DNA of 64,000 nucleotides from Mesorhizobium sp. ZC-5. GTDB lineage: Bacteria > Pseudomonadota > Alphaproteobacteria > Rhizobiales > Rhizobiaceae. Position 1 is the first letter of the stretch, and every line of letters begins with the position of its first letter. The translations under genes and the position numbers were made by a program. This document shows, one piece after another, positions 35,901 to 43,585 of the stretch. The notes under the pieces were generated by a model. It ran no database searches, was not told where the DNA came from, and saw only the letters and a list, made by a program, of their open reading frames with translations. The stretch is taken from positions 124,001 through 188,000 of the forward strand of contig NZ_JAOWPT010000012.1 of assembly GCF_025753855.1 (NCBI RefSeq), written 5' to 3'.

Positions 35901-38680
35901 CCACCGAAGTAGGTGTAGCTCGTGTCTGCAATTTGATCGCGGCCGTCGCTAACCGATAGCTTGGTCACGGGGTGCATCACGTCAGGCATGTAGCCGTTGG
36001 ACCAGTAGGATGACGGCGAATAGTATGCAGAAATGATTGCACCTAGTTCGTTGACGATCGTTCGCAACATGTTCGGTCGTCCCGAACTGGGTGCCGATAG
36101 CTTAAGTGCCCATTCCACGCCTTGGACGCCGTTTGGTGTTGCTCGCAGGAAATCCGGCAGACCGTCGCCATTGTAATCGTGTATTTGATCGCCACTCATC
36201 GAGGTGAGCGGTGCGTACTGAACGAGCAGGTTCGACGCGCCGAACTGCAGTGCATAGACCTTTTGTTGGTAAAGCGTATTTCCTGCAGCGAAATTTTCCG
36301 GCCCAAAAATGATGTCTGTTTTGCCGTCTGCGTCGTAGTCGGTAAATTTCGGCGGCCCAGAAATGGTGAAGTATCCTTGGCTGCCCGATGCGAGCGCCTT
36401 GAACGAATTTCCCGTTGAAAGATAAACGTACGCCCGCCTGTCAGCCGGCTCGTGACGCTTGCCGTCGATGGTTTGCACGAAGCTGACATAGTAACGAACG
36501 ACGTCTGTTGCTCCGTCGCCATTAATGTCGACCAAAGCGCAGGAATGCAGCGTGATTGTTCCCTGGCTTTGAGGAAACGGTACAGGTTTTGCGCAATCGG
36601 CTACCGGCGCAGCCATCCCGAATTTCCAGGCGCTGCCATTGGGCTCGGCAGTCCCATCCGACGTGAGCATCCGCTGGCGGCCGTTGGCTTCGAAATCGCC
36701 AACGCCCAAAAATCGCGTCAGATAGCTTGATCCGCGCGGATCGACCCAGCGATAAATGCTGTCGATACCGTCGCCCTCCATATCAGCAACAAAGACCGGA
36801 ACCGGCGAGCCGAGGCTGCTCGCATCGTTAATCTCAGGTGGCAGCTTTGCGCAGACAGGAGAATAGATGGCTGGTGCTGTAGCACAGGGATAACCGATGC
36901 CGTCGAGGTCGGCATCAGTTTTGGAGATGGCATTTCTCCGCCTGAAGGTAGTCGGCCCTGGTGTTCCATTGCTGCCTTCAGGAGCAACCGTTTTTGTCGT
37001 GGTTGAAATGGCGTAGTCCTTGAACACCCTCGCAGCATCAAAGCGCCCCAGATAGCGGTTGCTCCCCGCTAAGCTTGTTGTTCCATCTGGATAAGTTGCG
37101 TCAAACGGCACGCCAGTTAGAGGGACATTCAAGCTGGAGGGACTTCGCTTCGTTATCGTGCCGCTGGCATTGAAGATCAGATGGAACTGGGAAGCAGCAC
37201 CATTTGAAGTCCAGTATCCCCCTCCACCCCCGCCGGGAATAACCTGCCACTTTTGCGGTGAGACGGTGGCGACGAGTTCATCCTTGCCATCGAAGTTCAA
37301 ATCGCTTGCTGTTTGCAGCCCACCCGTCACCCGTGTCGAACCCTGGACAGGGTTTGGTGGTGTCGCCGTATAAGGCAGCAAGCCATCGAGAGGTGCGTCG
37401 ACGTAACTGGCTGTCGTGTCCAGGTAGTCAAAACTGGCAATGCGCTTCTTGACGGCGCCGGAAACCACGCCTGCCGACGAAACCGTCGCATCGGCATCGC
37501 CGTGCAAGCCGTGCAACTCGACCAGCATCAGCCGTGAGGCGTTGGAAAATGGTGCTTGGTCGTACGTCATCGTGTAGGCAGAGCGCAAAACCCCGCCGGA
37601 TCTGATGCTGATCGTCTTGAGGCGCTGCTTGGTCGCCGCGATATCGTAGCCATTGGCCATCAAAATCACGTCGGCCCGGGCCTCCCGGTAGAAGGTGATG
37701 ACGGCGCCAGTGTAACTGATGGTATTCGGGTAGCAGACTGCGGTAAGTGGCGATGCCGCCATATCGGGACATGCGTAAGCAAACGAGACCGTATTGCCGT
37801 GCGTGTCCGTCACCGCCGCCAGCAGCCAACGGTTGACTGCCAAGTTGTAAGCGGGTGTGCCGGACGTCGGCGTCACCCCCGACAATGCAGCAATTGTCTT
37901 GAAGGTCGAAACCGTTCCGTCGAGATCCGTCACTTTCCATAAGCTTGACGGACCGGAGCCGGTGAGGGCGATGCGACGATAGCTCTCGACTTCAGTTACA
38001 TGCGTCCCACCCACACCAGCGGCACAAGAGGGTGCGCCGGCTGCAGCTTGTGCGCAAGGCACAAGTTCCGCACCGTTGAGAAGATAAATATCAGACGCGT
38101 CGAAATCGGGAAGTCCATAACCCGGGCTTGCTCGCTCGATGACGTCGAAACCGTCGAGCCCCCAGCCATAGCCCAGCCAGCCTTGGTAGAGCCCACCGGT
38201 TTTGGTCTTGCGGGAAGAATTAAAGTTCAGGGCAATGGAGGGCTCGAGACCTCGGAACGCCGGCACTTCAATGGGAATGTCGTAAGTGAGGTTGCCAGTG
38301 CTATCCATCTCGCCAGGCATTGATGGCTTTTCGATTGTGCCTTCCAGTTTGTCGGGAATGATCGGGCCCGACACCGCTGCGGCGGCAGCCGACGCCTGTG
38401 CCTCGGCGGCATCCGGGGCTGGCATTTCGGCAAGGCCGTCGTCAACGTTGGGCTCCTCAACCGCGGGTTTGTCATCGCTCGCCGTACTCGACGGGTCGTT
38501 CGGTGCCTGTTCGTTAAAGCCGCCACCGCTATTGCCGTATCCGGGGGCCGGCTGAGGTAATGCTGGGGACTGTTCGGGTTCGGTGTTGAGCTCTTGGGCG
38601 TATAATTGGCCGGATAGGCTCCAACCAACAACGAAAAGCCCGAGCGTCAGAACGCCCGCGCGCAAAAGCCCAGCAGCCAT
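32873..38680 (-). CDS. Secreted SpvB/RHS-repeat toxin carrier protein
   Basis: 1935 residues from ATG 38680, with GGGGG upstream. A Sec signal peptide (about 1-29, MAAGLLRAGVLTLGLFVVGW..YAQE) and a Pro/Glu/Asn linker precede an SpvB-type domain (about 100-330: PSMPGEMDSTGNLTYDIPIE). VCBS/FG-GAP repeats follow (LVDINGDGATDVVRYY, IHDYNGDGLPDFLRA), then many YD repeats (YDELGRL, YDQLGRLLKRW) and the RHS core end GERYDPETGLQYLNARYMDP, HFGRFISPDDWDPALPG. The shell encapsulates a C-terminal toxin, here the frameshifted WHH nuclease. The last about 25 residues of this frame (TRAIQTGMHGRK) are out-of-frame. It sits next to gspD on the same strand. Confidence 0.85.
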   Translation of the reverse strand: MAAGLLRAGVLTLGLFVVGWSLSGQLYAQELNTEPEQSPALPQPAPGYGNSGGGFNEQAPNDPSSTASDDKPAVEEPNVDDGLAEMPAPDAAEAQASAAAAAVSGPIIPDKLEGTIEKPSMPGEMDSTGNLTYDIPIEVPAFRGLEPSIALNFNSSRKTKTGGLYQGWLGYGWGLDGFDVIERASPGYGLPDFDASDIYLLNGAELVPCAQAAAGAPSCAAGVGGTHVTEVESYRRIALTGSGPSSLWKVTDLDGTVSTFKTIAALSGVTPTSGTPAYNLAVNRWLLAAVTDTHGNTVSFAYACPDMAASPLTAVCYPNTISYTGAVITFYREARADVILMANGYDIAATKQRLKTISIRSGGVLRSAYTMTYDQAPFSNASRLMLVELHGLHGDADATVSSAGVVSGAVKKRIASFDYLDTTASYVDAPLDGLLPYTATPPNPVQGSTRVTGGLQTASDLNFDGKDELVATVSPQKWQVIPGGGGGGYWTSNGAASQFHLIFNASGTITKRSPSSLNVPLTGVPFDATYPDGTTSLAGSNRYLGRFDAARVFKDYAISTTTKTVAPEGSNGTPGPTTFRRRNAISKTDADLDGIGYPCATAPAIYSPVCAKLPPEINDASSLGSPVPVFVADMEGDGIDSIYRWVDPRGSSYLTRFLGVGDFEANGRQRMLTSDGTAEPNGSAWKFGMAAPVADCAKPVPFPQSQGTITLHSCALVDINGDGATDVVRYYVSFVQTIDGKRHEPADRRAYVYLSTGNSFKALASGSQGYFTISGPPKFTDYDADGKTDIIFGPENFAAGNTLYQQKVYALQFGASNLLVQYAPLTSMSGDQIHDYNGDGLPDFLRATPNGVQGVEWALKLSAPSSGRPNMLRTIVNELGAIISAYYSPSSYWSNGYMPDVMHPVTKLSVSDGRDQIADTSYTYFGGKYDPKSRKFFGYQKIVETKPLANGETAAPTVETTYRQDVASYGLPELTVFKDGAGVVRKQVDETWSVNAASKPYWSKNTKTDTRLTEQVTLPLRVERAFDQWGNLYDEKDHGRTDLSGDERRTYRFYIPNTTAFITSLPRSEAIFNTFDSGADAVRSDYFYYDGAVTYLASPIKGNVTKIQHVNSSQVDVFEKFTYDDDGNQLTAIDGANNVTATNYDPTYNLYPTLVRSPRYFANGSLPADVRHKTTALYNPACGLPSERIDLNLVRHTYTYDPFCRLAEYKNMTTGNYRKITYYNEGNPASQSRYVNEPLPNSGIEASTAIYYDGLGRIWREFARGDVASVNPVRLIETQYDLRGNVAKKSHPYFYPPDPTKSPQFTTTTYDWADRPLRVVNPDGSDREYDYFLYPAMLPNIANVPLNAVYLVDELGRGTYSYFNSWGDLIRTTWMMADGSEQVELHTYDQFHQLIRVRDNGGAAWAYAYDMLGNRLYASDPDLGLWTYKYDLANRLIEQQDARGRVTMMSYDQLGRLLKRWVVSTGEVLAENTYDEPRSTFANIGQLTTTKNAAVTHIIDYHPSGAVTHREVEIDGVVSGFAYFFDDGHKPIWQRYGPAPYVDIGSSNAKWTYTANGQLDSIPGYITSTEYEADGQTRKITYANGVTTEFYYSPTRRWLTAIATKSGNGSVLFNTVYTRDAAGRITAINGAAAVDDWTYTYNHRDWLLSANNAGNNALDEVFSYSANGNLLSRDRLTDFGKGDFTYPAMTSAKPVGGLPGPHAPTKLGAATFVYDSNGNLTSDPSYTPGTRTFTWDAANRLSRVNIGSADTSFFYGPDGARVKKAHSLGAVTLYPSADIEIDATGGAAAIGPNDITRYPHPDIRVVGTQKFWLHRDHLASVRLVTNESGAATEKAIYAAYGERLKTDGLAEADAIARKKGYIGERYDPETGLQYLNARYMDPHFGRFISPDDWDPALPGVGTNRYAYALDDPSTRAIQTGMHGRKPLCRRMHATN

Positions 38681-39480
38681 GATGGCACCCCCAATATGTC
38701 GCCTGCGCAAACACACGCATTGCGAACAATCGAGTCAAGCTACCAACCAGTAGTGTCCGACCGGTTATCAACAATATGGTTTCTGGCTTATGCACGAGCG
38801 CTTGCCATCAGAGATCGCTGGAACCCAGACGTAGCACCCTATCACGATCGCCAGATGCTGCGGCGTGAGCGACGCATGGCCTAGTTCAATATGACCTGCT
38901 CAGAACACATACTACTTCGGCCGTTGCCGACCGGTGCCTTCACCGTCTCGCGCATAGACACCGAAACGGCGCAGGTGGCATCGCCTTCTGAAATCCTGAA
39001 ATCCTGAAATCCTGAAATCCTGAAACCCGGAATTCCGTGTTTGCGATGGGCCGTTCTTAGGCCGGCCTCTGCGCTCAGGATCGGAACGCGCCATCGATCT
39101 TGTCCTGACCAAAAAATTCCATGGATGGAATCCTGAACGGCACCCTTCGCCGGGGACGGTAGGCCCCGCATCCCGCCTGACGGCGGCTCTATGCTGATGC
39201 TCCTACGGCCGCCCCGTTAACCGGTCTCAGGGCCACGAACTTTCTCCCGCACCGAACTGACTTGATCCCGCTGACGGGCATCTCGGTGCTTCTGCCTTAT
39301 ACGCCCTTCTTTGATGCGGACGCTCACGCGGCACGGCTGCACCGAGACGGATGTGCCTAGCGGCACGTTTCTTGTTTGACCGGAAATAGGCGCGCGGCCC
39401 TCTCTCCCAGCAAGCCGCCGCTGGCGGTTTCCCTCATCTCCTCCACTTCGCTCCGTGCAGATCCGGGGGGAGGCCATGCA
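38681..39480. other. Non-coding stretch upstream of the RHS gene
   Basis: No convincing gene. It holds the RHS gene promoter, an 8-base tandem repeat (38988-39027) and sequence joining the island to the ParB-like remnant. Confidence 0.45.
38988..39027. repeat. Tandem repeat of an 8-base unit
   Basis: CTGAAATC is repeated four times without change, followed by a fifth, altered copy (CTGAAACC). The unit length is not a multiple of 3 and lies outside genes, so copy-number change by slippage would not affect a protein. It is not a CRISPR array. Confidence 0.8.
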
Positions 39481-39835
39481 CCCGGTGGACACGTCATTGC
39501 TTACCGCGACCTTGTGGAACAGGGCATGGCCGCCGAGGACATCGCCTCGCGCTTCGGTAACTCCGTTGTCACGGTGCGCCAGCGGCTCAAACTGGCGACC
39601 CTGTCGCCGCGCATCCTCGATGATATGCAGGCCGATGACCCTTAAGAAGGCCAGGGCCAGCGTGGTGAGCGACGACCACATGGCACAAGAGGCGGCGTGG
39701 TTCGAGTAGGATGTATGGAGCCGTAACCCGGGCAGTATCCGCTCGTTCCTTACCAACGCCCATGTGCGCGGCAATGACCGGCTGGTCCGATTTGTCGGCC
39801 GTGAGGCCTATAAGGCAGGCGGCGGCGTTGCCGAT
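39480..39835 (+). pseudogene. ParB-like protein gene, broken
   Basis: The frame around 39500-39645 gives VIAYRDLVEQGMAAEDIASR, FGNSVVTVRQRLKLATLSPR and ILDDMQADD, the helix-turn-helix part of ParB/RepB-like proteins. At about 39635 the reading moves to another frame: MTLKKARASVVSDDHMAQEA, then AWFE followed by an in-frame TAG, then NPGSIRSFLTNAHVRGNDRL and VRFVGREAYKAGGGVA. Such genes are common in rhizobial plasmids and integrative elements. The N-terminal nuclease/ATPase part is absent. It lies 140 bases from the right attachment repeat. Confidence 0.7.
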
Positions 39836-39972
39836 CCGCCATGGCGGGAGCCTATCAGGCGGTTTAGGGGCGGCAGCTTGCATGCCTGCGGCAGAACCAT
39901 ACGGAATTATACGGGAAGGTTCGTCGATATGTGCCCACGAAAAATATAATGAAATCAACAGTCTGAACACGT

Positions 39973-39988
39973 CCTCCGGGCCCACCAT
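39973..39988. repeat. Right attachment-site repeat
   Basis: CCTCCGGGCCCACCAT, identical to 11117-11132 at the tRNA 3' end, in direct orientation. It marks the right border of a 28.9-kb region. Confidence 0.65.
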
Positions 39989-40433
39989 ATTATAAATATC
40001 AATAGCTTACACCAAAATCTTCAAAAATTTTGGTGTGGCTTTTCAAGCAGTTGGTTCATAACTGACTTAATCGCTGTTGCTTTTCCTTCTCTGCAGCGGA
40101 CCAGTCACGCTTATCGCAGAACCGATGGCTCGCAAAGTGCCTTGAGCGATACATGCGGCTGCGTGCAGACTGGCTGTGACATAGGAAAACGCTGCGCTGC
40201 TGCGAGAACGGATCGTCGGCGCGTGGGAAGTCAGCGAACGGTAAGGACGTCGGCTTGGTCGGAGTTGTTAGCACCATGCGTGTGCCTGCGCAGGCGACCG
40301 GCCCCAGGCGACGGGGTCGCCAGCGCCAGGGTCTGCTGTAAGTATTTCTCCGCCGTTCGGCCGTTCAAACTCGTACGTCGCACCGATTTCAGCTTAGGGC
40401 AGGAAAGCTATGAGCGGCTCGGGGCGGGCTGGT
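39989..40433. other. Intergenic stretch right of the island
   Basis: AT-rich at first, then normal GC. Apart from the hairpin at 40009-40036 I see nothing; short frames do not look real. Confidence 0.45.
40009..40036. terminator. Hairpin, possibly the displaced terminator of the tRNA gene
   Basis: ACACCAAAAT (40009-40018) pairs perfectly with ATTTTGGTGT (40027-40036) around an 8-base loop, followed by GGCTTTTC. It lies 20 bases after the right attachment repeat. If the island was inserted at the tRNA, this would originally have stood just after the tRNA and ended its transcript. Confidence 0.55.
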
Positions 40434-41957
40434 TCAGTCGTCTTTTGTGCTCGTGGCCTTATCGAGGACCTCCGTAACGTGGTTCGGCCGCAACAGGGAC
40501 CAAGCCGTCCGCAACACCACAATTGTCGCGATAGTGAGCAGCACCGCTGAGATCGGGCGGGTGACGAACACCGACAGATCGCCATTGGCGATAACGAGGG
40601 ATTGCCGCAGGGAAGCTTCAATCGGCCTGCCGAGCACAAATGCAAGGATCGCCGGTGCGAGCGGAAAGTCGGCAAGCTTGAGACCGACGCCGATGACCGA
40701 GAAGACGACCAGCATGTAGATGTCATTGGCGCTGTTGTTGACGCTGAAGATACCGATCACGGCAAACAGCACGATGATGCCCGCCAGAAGGTCGCGCGGC
40801 ACATACAGGATCGATATCCAGATGCGGATAAGTGGCAGGCTGAGCAGTAACAGAATAGCGTTGCCGACGATCATCGAGGCGATCAGCCCCCAGACGACGT
40901 CGGCGTGTTCGACGAACAGCAGCGGCCCTACGGTGATCCCCTGGATGAGGAAGGCGCCGACCAGGATCGAAAGGGCGGCGGAGCCGGGAATACCGAGTGT
41001 CAGCAGCGGCAGAAAGCTGGCATTGGCGAAGGCGTTGTTGGCGGTTTCCGGTCCGGCGACGCCCGCCAGCGCACCCTTGCCGAACATTTCCGGGGTGCGG
41101 CTGACGCGGCGTTCGATCAAATAGGAAAAGAAAGTCGAGACCGCGCCGGCCATGCCTGGCAGCAAGCCGAGCAGGAAGCCGACGAGGCTGCCGCGTGCGA
41201 TCGGCCCCACGCTTTCCCTGAGATCGGCGCGGGTCGGTAGGATGCGGCCGACGGAGGCAAGCCCTTGCTCACGCGGCGGCGGCTTCAACACCTGTAGCAA
41301 TACGTCGGCGAGGCCGAAAAAGCCCATGATCAGGGCCAGAAGCGGAATGCCGCTGTAGAGGGTCGGCAGCCCGAAGGTCAGCCGCGCCACGCCCAGATCC
41401 GGGTCTGGCCCGACCTGGGTCAGAATAAGCCCGAAGACCACCATGATAAGGCCCTTGACCACCGAGCGTCCGAGCAGGCCGGCCGCCAGGCAGAGACTGA
41501 GCACCATCAGTGAAAAATACTCCGGCGGACCCAGTCGCAGCGCTAGGCGGCTGATCGCGGCGGCCGAAAGGGCCAGGATAAGCGTGGCGAAGCAACCGCC
41601 GACAAACGATCCGATCGCGGCGATGGACAGCGCTGGTCCGCCCCGCCCCTGTTTGGCAAGCGGATGGCCGTCGAACGTTGTGACCACGGTTTCGGATTCG
41701 CCAGGCACATTCATCAGCACGCTGGTGATGGTGCCGCCATAGGCCGCGCCATAGAAGATGCTGGACAGCATGACGATCGCGTCGACCGCTTCCATGTGAT
41801 AGGTCAGCGGGATGAGCAGCGCCATGCCGGTGCTCTGGCCGACACCCGGCAGCACGCCGACCAACATGCCGACAATGCAGCCCAGAAGGGCGAACAGCAG
41901 AGTTTCCGGGGTCAAGACAACGGCAAAGCCGTGAAGCAATCCCTCTAGGCCGGCCAT
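40434..41957 (-). CDS. tctA: Tripartite tricarboxylate transporter large permease (set 1)
   Basis: 507 residues, about 10-12 membrane segments. Family blocks are clear: LVGVLPGVGQSTGMALLIPL, FYGAAYGGTITSVLMNVPGE and KGALAGVAGPETANNAFANA. TctA forms the transport pore in the inner membrane and imports a carboxylate with ions. It follows tctB by 18 bases on the minus strand, while the binding-protein gene lies beyond a divergent aldolase gene. Confidence 0.93.
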   Translation of the reverse strand: MAGLEGLLHGFAVVLTPETLLFALLGCIVGMLVGVLPGVGQSTGMALLIPLTYHMEAVDAIVMLSSIFYGAAYGGTITSVLMNVPGESETVVTTFDGHPLAKQGRGGPALSIAAIGSFVGGCFATLILALSAAAISRLALRLGPPEYFSLMVLSLCLAAGLLGRSVVKGLIMVVFGLILTQVGPDPDLGVARLTFGLPTLYSGIPLLALIMGFFGLADVLLQVLKPPPREQGLASVGRILPTRADLRESVGPIARGSLVGFLLGLLPGMAGAVSTFFSYLIERRVSRTPEMFGKGALAGVAGPETANNAFANASFLPLLTLGIPGSAALSILVGAFLIQGITVGPLLFVEHADVVWGLIASMIVGNAILLLLSLPLIRIWISILYVPRDLLAGIIVLFAVIGIFSVNNSANDIYMLVVFSVIGVGLKLADFPLAPAILAFVLGRPIEASLRQSLVIANGDLSVFVTRPISAVLLTIATIVVLRTAWSLLRPNHVTEVLDKATSTKDD

Positions 41958-41975
41958 GATGATCAGTCCTGAACT

Positions 41976-42515
41976 CTAGAAGCCGAGGCCGCGCAGCAGC
42001 GTGAACTGCGCCCCCGGCAAAGGCACGCCGAGACCGTGCGTGAAGCAGAAGAACACGAAGAAGGAGGCTATTGCCGCTTCGGCGAGCGAGCGCAGCGGAT
42101 GACGCCCTGCCAGCATCAGGGTGGCCCAGCACAAGGCTGCGGTAGCCAGCAGGAAACCTATCTTGGGCAACAGATAGGCGTACAGAGCGAGGGCGGCGAC
42201 AAGCGCTGCAAACCTGGCGATATTGGCGGTCTCGAACCGCTCCTGCGCTGGATCAACGTCGTCCACGCTCGATGCTGCGTCGCCGTGGAGCGCTTCCCTC
42301 ACGAGCGCCACCAGCCTCATCATGGCGAGGAAAAGCAGCAGGGCCGCGAGACCCTTGAGGAAAAAACCCGGTCCGGGTCCGCCACGGCGGCTGAACATGG
42401 CGAGATGCCAGCCGAAATAGAAAATGGCTCCGCCAAATGCAATCCACAGCATTGCGGCGGTCGCCTGCATGCGATCGATCCGCCGTATGATGATTCCTTG
42501 CGTGCCTCCGATCAC
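41976..42515 (-). CDS. tctB: Tripartite tricarboxylate transporter small subunit (set 1)
   Basis: 179 residues from GTG 42515; an ATG at 42470 (MQATAAMLW) is a reasonable alternative since the GTG has little spacing to its AGGAG. Four membrane segments and the TctB pattern FSRRGGPGPGFFLKGLAALL are present. It partners with tctA. It is transcribed divergently from the aldolase gene at 42648, across a region with a GGATACAATGCCATACAG motif. Confidence 0.85.
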   Translation of the reverse strand: MIGGTQGIIIRRIDRMQATAAMLWIAFGGAIFYFGWHLAMFSRRGGPGPGFFLKGLAALLLFLAMMRLVALVREALHGDAASSVDDVDPAQERFETANIARFAALVAALALYAYLLPKIGFLLATAALCWATLMLAGRHPLRSLAEAAIASFFVFFCFTHGLGVPLPGAQFTLLRGLGF

Positions 42516-42647
42516 TCCTGCTCCGATGCGATGAATGGTGGTCGGCTTCTTACGGGCCCGCTCCCGCTACCCGCTTGAGTCATACCGTTGAATCCGTGCG
42601 GATACAATGCCATACAGCCTATCGCATCAATCCAGGGAGAACCGGAC

Positions 42648-43511
42648 ATGAGTGAAATCCCGCGGCTCAACGGCGCGATCCGCGCGCTCGAACAAGGCAA
42701 ACCCGCCTTTGTCACCTTTTCGGGAGCGGACTACGGCACATCAGTGTCGATGGCAGGCTCGAAATACGATGGCGTGGTGTTCGAGATGGAGCACACGCCA
42801 TTCGATGTCCGTCTGCTGCGCGAATGTCTCTACTACATGTTGGATCGCAGGCAGATCGCCGGCTCCGCGAGCCTCGCAACGAACACCACACCGATGGTGC
42901 GGATCCCGGTCAACGGCATCGAGATGAATCAGTGGATCGCCAAGCAGGTACTCGATGTCGGAGTTTATGGGGTGATCTGGCCGCACGTCAGCACAGTCGA
43001 TGAGGCTCGGAACGCTGTCGCGGCCTGCCGCTATCCGCGTCCGCCGTCGCGTGACTACTACCATCCGGCTGGTATGCGCGGCGACGCGCCGCGTCACGCG
43101 GCCCGTTACTGGGGGCTGACCCAGCAGGAATACTACGAGCGTGCCGATGTCTGGCCGCTCAACCCGCGCGGCGAAATCATCTGTGGAATCATGTGCGAGG
43201 AGGTTCGCGCCATCAAGAACCTGCCGTCGATGCTGAAGGAAGTGCCGGGCATCGGAGTCGTCATCATCGGCGAGGGGGATCTGTCGCAGGATATGGGCTT
43301 CCCCCGCCAATACGACCATCCCGAGGTCGCCAAGGCGATCGACGAAATATTGGCGATCTGCAAGGAGCACAATGTCGTCTGCGGCCATCCGCATGTCGAT
43401 GCCGCAAATGTCGAACAACTGCTGGAGAAAGGTTTTCGCTGGCTGATGCCCGCGCCGGAGCAGTCATTCACCGGGCTCGATCTCGGCCGCAAGGCTAGCG
43501 GCCGCTCTTGA
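42648..43511 (+). CDS. HpcH/HpaI-family aldolase
   Basis: 287 residues from ATG 42648 (MSEIPRLNG), with CAGGGAGA upstream. Conserved pieces include YDGVVFEMEHTPFDVRLLRE, TPMVRIPVNGIEMNQWIAKQ, LDVGVYGVIWPHVSTVDEAR and IGEGDLSQDMGFP. The Glu/Asp residues binding the divalent metal are in the CEEVRAIKNL and GEGDLSQD blocks. Such enzymes cleave 2-oxo-hydroxy acids to pyruvate (or oxaloacetate-type acids) and an aldehyde, or cleave malyl/citramalyl substrates. It is probably part of the catabolic set fed by transporter set 1. Confidence 0.85.
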   Translation: MSEIPRLNGAIRALEQGKPAFVTFSGADYGTSVSMAGSKYDGVVFEMEHTPFDVRLLRECLYYMLDRRQIAGSASLATNTTPMVRIPVNGIEMNQWIAKQVLDVGVYGVIWPHVSTVDEARNAVAACRYPRPPSRDYYHPAGMRGDAPRHAARYWGLTQQEYYERADVWPLNPRGEIICGIMCEEVRAIKNLPSMLKEVPGIGVVIIGEGDLSQDMGFPRQYDHPEVAKAIDEILAICKEHNVVCGHPHVDAANVEQLLEKGFRWLMPAPEQSFTGLDLGRKASGRS

Positions 43512-43516
43512 CGGAG

Positions 43517-43550
43517 ACTAGGGGCGGCCGCCGATGTGGCCGCCCCTAGT
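43517..43550. terminator. Strong hairpin between the aldolase gene and tctC
   Basis: ACTAGGGGCGGCC (43517-43529) pairs perfectly with GGCCGCCCCTAGT (43538-43550) around the loop GCCGATGT. It lies between convergent genes, 6 bases after the aldolase stop and 36 bases after the tctC stop. There is no T-run, so it may stop transcription weakly or protect the 3' ends of both mRNAs. Confidence 0.65.
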
Positions 43551-43585
43551 GTTGATGAGCATAAGAAGCGCGGAGACTCAGCGTC

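Noticed and set aside
38988-39027. Possible CRISPR array
   Set aside because: The units are 8-base direct tandem repeats without spacers.
39973-39988. A second tRNA gene at the right island end
   Set aside because: Only the last 16 bases of the tRNA region are present; no anticodon or D arm precedes them.
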